From the NCBI GenBank assembly GCA_943329665.2, contig CALQEU020000019.1, forward strand, positions 1 to 64,000: a stretch of 64,000 nt of DNA, read 5' to 3'. Source of the stretch: JAJTFW01 sp903922455 (GTDB lineage Bacteria > Bacteroidota > Bacteroidia > AKYH767-A > OLB10). Positions 60,825 through 64,000 of this stretch are shown here, one piece after another. The number at the start of each line of letters is the position of its first letter. Within the stretch, counting starts at the first letter, position 1. Under the pieces are notes generated by a model. That model had not been told where the DNA came from and did not search any database. It saw only the letters and a list, made by a program, of their open reading frames with translations. Both the position numbers and the translations under genes were made by a program.

Positions 60825-60951
60825 TTAACACTAGAGGGCACTTGAGAACACAAGAGAACACAAGAGAAAAAAACAAACATACGAGGCACTAGAGTAAAAG
60901 CGAGAATTTCTTTTGTGATCTTTAATGACCTTTAGTGCCCTCTACTGTTAA
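60825..60951. repeat. inverted-repeat element with 10-bp tandem units (related to 52600-52742)
   Basis: Arms of 18 bases (60825-60842 and 60934-60951, one mismatch) carry the ACACTAGAG core. Between them are three 10-base units (60839-60868: CACTTGAGAA, CACAAGAGAA twice) identical in type to those at 52616-52685. It follows the M20 peptidase stop and probably ends that transcript. Confidence 0.7.
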
Positions 60952-60967
60952 TAAAATGTTTATCCAA

Positions 60968-62338
60968 CTAAGATTGCATTTCACGAAAGTTTTGAAAGAA
61001 CAAGGGTATCGTCTCAATTCCTTTCATGAAATTAAAGATACCATAATGCTCATTGGGACTATGAATTAAATCACTATCAAGACCAAAGCCCATCAACACA
61101 CTTTTTAAACCTAATTCTTTTTCAAACAAAGCAACGATGGGAATACTTCCACCGCCTCGAGTTGGAATTGGTTTTTTTCCGAATGTAGTTTCCATTGCTT
61201 TACTGGCAGCTTTGAATGCAATTGAATTGGTTGGCGTTACCACAGGCTCGCCACCATGATGTGGAATCACTTTTACAGTTACTCCTGCCGGAGCAATACT
61301 TTTGAAATGATCAGAAAAAAGTTGAGTTATTTTATCACTCGTCTGATTAGGTACTAGACGCATCGATATTTTTGCAAATGCTTTTGAAGGCAAAACCGTT
61401 TTAGCACCTTCGCCAATGTATCCACCCCAAATTCCATTCAACTCAAACGTAGGACGAACTCCAGTTTGCTCCAGCACCGTATATCCTTTTTCACCGTGAA
61501 CATCACCCACATTTAAATCCGTTTTATAATCGGCTAAATCAAATGGAGCTTTGTTTAATTCCGCACGCTCATCAGCACTCAACGCCAACACATCATCGTA
61601 AAAGCCAGGTATCGTGATATGGTTGTTTTCATCTTTCATTTTGGCAATCATCTCACATAAAATTTGAATAGGATTCGCAACCGCTCCTCCATAAACCCCA
61701 CTGTGCAAATCGCGATTAGGACCCGTTACTTCTACTTCCACATAACTCAATCCGCGTAATCCAACATCAATACTTGGAATATCATTAGCAATGATGGAGG
61801 TATCCGAAATTAAAATCACATCACCGGTTAATCGGCTTTTATTTTCACGAATCCATGTTCCTAAATTGGTTGAACCTACCTCCTCTTCTCCTTCAATCAT
61901 AAACTTCACATTGCAAGGCAAGGAATTCGTCTTCATCATTGACTCAAAAGCCTTCACATGCATATACACCTGACCTTTATCGTCACAAGATCCTCGTGCA
62001 TAAATTTTATCATCCTTAATGACAGGTTCAAAAGGAGGTGAATCCCAAAGATTTAAAGGATCAGCAGGCTGAACATCGTAATGCCCATAAACCAAGACTG
62101 TTGGCAGGGTTGCATCGAAAATTTTTTCACCATAAACGATAGGATGACCAGGCGTAGTGCAAATTTCCACTTTATCTGCACCAGCATCTTCCAATGACTT
62201 TTTGATGAATTCTGAGGCACGAACCACATCGGCCTTATACTTCGAATCGGCGCTCACTGAGGGAATTCGCAATAAATCCATCAATTCAGAGATAAAACGA
62301 TCCTTGTTTTGGTTAATATAATCTTGAATAGTATTCAT
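60968..62338 (-). CDS. M20 family dipeptidase
   Basis: 456 aa from the ATG at 62338 (MNTIQDYINQNKDRF); the longer reading to 62401 adds 21 poor residues and covers the promoter. Zinc-binding residues: VYGHYDVQPADP (His/Asp), GSCDDKGQ, IEGEEEVGS (general base Glu and metal Glu) and the C-terminal IHSPNEHY. The insert lid domain (RDLHSGVYGG ... NPIQILCEMI) marks the dipeptidase clade. A cytosolic metallopeptidase for small peptides such as X-His or Cys-Gly; specificity open. Confidence 0.93.
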   Translation of the reverse strand: MNTIQDYINQNKDRFISELMDLLRIPSVSADSKYKADVVRASEFIKKSLEDAGADKVEICTTPGHPIVYGEKIFDATLPTVLVYGHYDVQPADPLNLWDSPPFEPVIKDDKIYARGSCDDKGQVYMHVKAFESMMKTNSLPCNVKFMIEGEEEVGSTNLGTWIRENKSRLTGDVILISDTSIIANDIPSIDVGLRGLSYVEVEVTGPNRDLHSGVYGGAVANPIQILCEMIAKMKDENNHITIPGFYDDVLALSADERAELNKAPFDLADYKTDLNVGDVHGEKGYTVLEQTGVRPTFELNGIWGGYIGEGAKTVLPSKAFAKISMRLVPNQTSDKITQLFSDHFKSIAPAGVTVKVIPHHGGEPVVTPTNSIAFKAASKAMETTFGKKPIPTRGGGSIPIVALFEKELGLKSVLMGFGLDSDLIHSPNEHYGIFNFMKGIETIPLFFQNFREMQS

Positions 62339-62360
62339 AAATTGGGTAGTTTTGTTGTTG

Positions 62361-62368
62361 CAAAAATA
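62361..62368 (-). promoter_or_regulatory. -7 promoter element of the M20 gene (TATTTTTG)
   Basis: Perfect TAnnTTTG on the minus strand, 22 nt before the ATG at 62338. It lies inside the longer ORF reading and so favours the shorter start. Confidence 0.6.
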
Positions 62369-62453
62369 GTCGTTCTGAAGCTTCGAAAAGAAAATTAGCA
62401 TGGCTAATTCATTTTAATTGGCTTTAGCACTCTGAAACATCTGTATTTAAACA

Positions 62454-64000
62454 ATGCTCTCCAAATCAATTCATTCATCTATTGATCGATGCTTATCGGT
62501 AATTTTATCCTTGGTTTTCATACTTTTATTTACCAACGCAGAAGCCCAATTTCCAACCAATGACAATTGCTCTGGCGCTACTTTTATTTACCTCGATCAA
62601 AGTGGAAATACTTGCATTAACGATGATAATTCAACAGCAACGAGCGATGGAATCTCGAATGCTTGTGATGCGGGTGCAACACCTCCCTTACCTGCCGGCG
62701 GACATGAAATTTGGTATTCGTATGTTGTAACAGGAACTGTAAATACCATTACAATTTCGCCAATTGGATTAACTCCTGCACAAAAAGTTTCGGTAACTGT
62801 AGTGAATGGAAATTGCTCAGGCGGTGGCACTCCAAATGTTTGTAATACTGCTTTGACAAATGTAGATCCTGCTTCTGTAGCTTTTACTTCTTTTGCGGGA
62901 ACACAAATTTGGTTTTATGTAACTTCACTCGAAACGGTTGGAGAATTTTTAGTTTGCGTTTCAAGTACCAACGGATTTATTAATCCAGGTATCGATTGCA
63001 ATAGTGCTACAGCTCTCTGTAACACCTATGATTTTAGTAGTCCGGGAAGTGCGCAACCTGGTATTTCTGCCTTGCCCTCCTGTTTTAACTCTGCTCCCGT
63101 TCGACCATTTTGGTACAAGTTTAACGTAGGATACAATGGTCCTTTAGAATTCACTGCCTTTCCAACAAATATTGGTGGTTTTAGATGGGCTCTTTATAAC
63201 ATTACTGCAGGATGTCCTGGGACTGAAGTGGCGTGCAACAGTGTGTACGATCCTTTTCAAGCATTTGGCATGTCGAGTTCTGTTGTGAATTGCACAGGCA
63301 GTCCCTATTGTCCACCCATCAATGTAGTATCTGGAAATAGGTATGCATTAATGATTGATGACACCAGTCAAAGTGGGTCGGGATTTGATTTTACTTGGGG
63401 TCCTGGCGTACGCTTGATGCCTACTGCCGATTTTGATGTTGATAGTTTACTATCATGTGGTTCCTTAACAGCAAACTTTACGGATAACAGTGAATATAAT
63501 TCTTCAACTATCTGGTCATTCGATTTTGGCGATGGCAATCCTCCCATCAGTGGTGTAGGTGCCAACTTCAATTTACCGAATCACTTTTATGGTCCGGGAA
63601 CGTATTTGGCTTCATTAACTTTAACAGAGCTAACAGGATGTTCTCATTCTTTCAGTCGACAAATTGTAGTAAAGCCAAAGCCTGTGGTTACTTTTACAAT
63701 TAGTGATGATAGTTTGTGCTTTGATGGCACCAGTGCGGTTACAGCGGATTTTACAGCCAATTCTTCCAATCCCAATATTTTTTACGATTGGGTTTTCCCA
63801 AATAACTCAGGCTCCTTCGTAACCGGATTTGGGCAAGCCACTGCTTATTGGAATGCGGCTGGAAATATTATTGCAGGATTACAAATTACAGAAAACGGTT
63901 GTACATCAGACACTACAAAAAATACCGTTCATATTTTTAATTTACCGACTGCTAATTTCTCAATGCCCGATTCGGGTTGTACGGGTACTGATGTTACAGT
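62454..64000 (+). CDS. secreted PKD-domain surface protein (5' part, runs off the window)
   Basis: At least 515 codons, open to the right edge. The signal peptide ends FTNAEAQ (about residue 32). Two Cys-rich jelly-roll-like units of about 130 aa follow (CSGATFIYLDQ... and CNSATALCNTYDF... with WYKFNV), then PKD-type domains: LTANFTDNSEYNSSTIWSFDFGDG..., VTFTISDDSLCFDGTSAV..., FSMPDSGCTGTDV. The usual C-terminal T9SS sorting domain would lie beyond the window. Probably a large adhesin; no catalytic motif so far. Confidence 0.8.
   Translation, partial: MLSKSIHSSIDRCLSVILSLVFILLFTNAEAQFPTNDNCSGATFIYLDQSGNTCINDDNSTATSDGISNACDAGATPPLPAGGHEIWYSYVVTGTVNTITISPIGLTPAQKVSVTVVNGNCSGGGTPNVCNTALTNVDPASVAFTSFAGTQIWFYVTSLETVGEFLVCVSSTNGFINPGIDCNSATALCNTYDFSSPGSAQPGISALPSCFNSAPVRPFWYKFNVGYNGPLEFTAFPTNIGGFRWALYNITAGCPGTEVACNSVYDPFQAFGMSSSVVNCTGSPYCPPINVVSGNRYALMIDDTSQSGSGFDFTWGPGVRLMPTADFDVDSLLSCGSLTANFTDNSEYNSSTIWSFDFGDGNPPISGVGANFNLPNHFYGPGTYLASLTLTELTGCSHSFSRQIVVKPKPVVTFTISDDSLCFDGTSAVTADFTANSSNPNIFYDWVFPNNSGSFVTGFGQATAYWNAAGNIIAGLQITENGCTSDTTKNTVHIFNLPTANFSMPDSGCTGTDVT

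Overview
The window is chromosomal DNA of a free-living member of the Bacteroidota, probably from the Chitinophagales/Sphingobacteriales side of the phylum, although the order is only a guess. Four lines of evidence support the phylum. At least fifteen genes carry the Bacteroidota -7 promoter motif TAnnTTTG. Three large secreted proteins end in type IX secretion (T9SS) sorting domains. A bacterial geranylgeranylglyceryl-phosphate synthase of the Bacteroidota type is present. Many products are lipoproteins or secreted proteins with AQ or SC cleavage sites. DNA is AT-rich throughout. I see no rRNA, tRNA, CRISPR array, prophage or plasmid functions.

Layout. 1-1.5 kb: palindromic repeats, two small secreted proteins and a Rieske-like lipoprotein that lacks its cluster histidines. 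2-4.8 kb: ahcY, divergent from a phosphopantetheinyl transferase/GGGP synthase pair. 4.8-8 kb: S9 peptidase and an AraC regulator. 8.2-9.4 kb: pnuC and a NadR-like kinase, for nicotinamide riboside salvage. 9.5-16.3 kb: cystathionine beta-synthase, a BtuF-like metal-chelate binding protein, a patatin-Omp85 fusion, and the era-der GTPase operon. 16.4-28.7 kb: a T9SS protein, a TamA/BamA-like barrel with ung, a 41-aa lipoprotein, mgtE, a hydroxyacid dehydrogenase, a penicillin-acylase-family protein and a metzincin. 28.8-36.7 kb: a 1709-aa GEVED/T9SS protein, then a TPP riboswitch controlling a TonB-dependent receptor. 36.7-45 kb: a DNA-ligase remnant, the serS-TPR-DUF4286-rsmA operon, punA, a DUF2064-like protein, a Glu/Leu dehydrogenase, mscS and a transposase scrap. 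45.4-51.2 kb: an HD-cNMP-histidine kinase fusion, the lemA-TPM-TPM operon, trmB and a glycosyltransferase. 51.2-64 kb: a cobalamin riboswitch with a BtuG-like beta-propeller lipoprotein, an M16 peptidase, a RAYT transposase among near-perfect hairpins, a five-gene surface operon, TM2/DUF2752, an M20 dipeptidase and the start of a PKD surface protein.

How the parts work together. Vitamin supply is a theme: NR uptake and phosphorylation (pnuC/nadR-like), a thiamine-sensing riboswitch on an outer-membrane receptor, and a B12-sensing riboswitch on a BtuG-like protein. BtuB is absent, and the BtuF-like gene is unlinked. The methyl/sulfur branch is represented by ahcY and cystathionine beta-synthase, which are not adjacent.

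The best candidates for something undescribed are three. (1) The minus-strand operon 55751-59953 combines a Tat-type alkaline-phosphatase-fold/DUF1501-like protein, a CxxxCH cytochrome-like lipoprotein, and two lipoproteins carrying four DUF1553-like repeats; it looks like a split, Bacteroidota version of the planctomycete PSCyt/DUF1549/DUF1553/DUF1501 modules. (2) A class of intergenic elements, mostly at convergent gene ends, shares an architecture (inverted-repeat arms around short tandem units) while the sequence differs at each site. (3) Several promoters have TAnnTTTG exactly 4 nt before the start codon, implying leaderless mRNAs.
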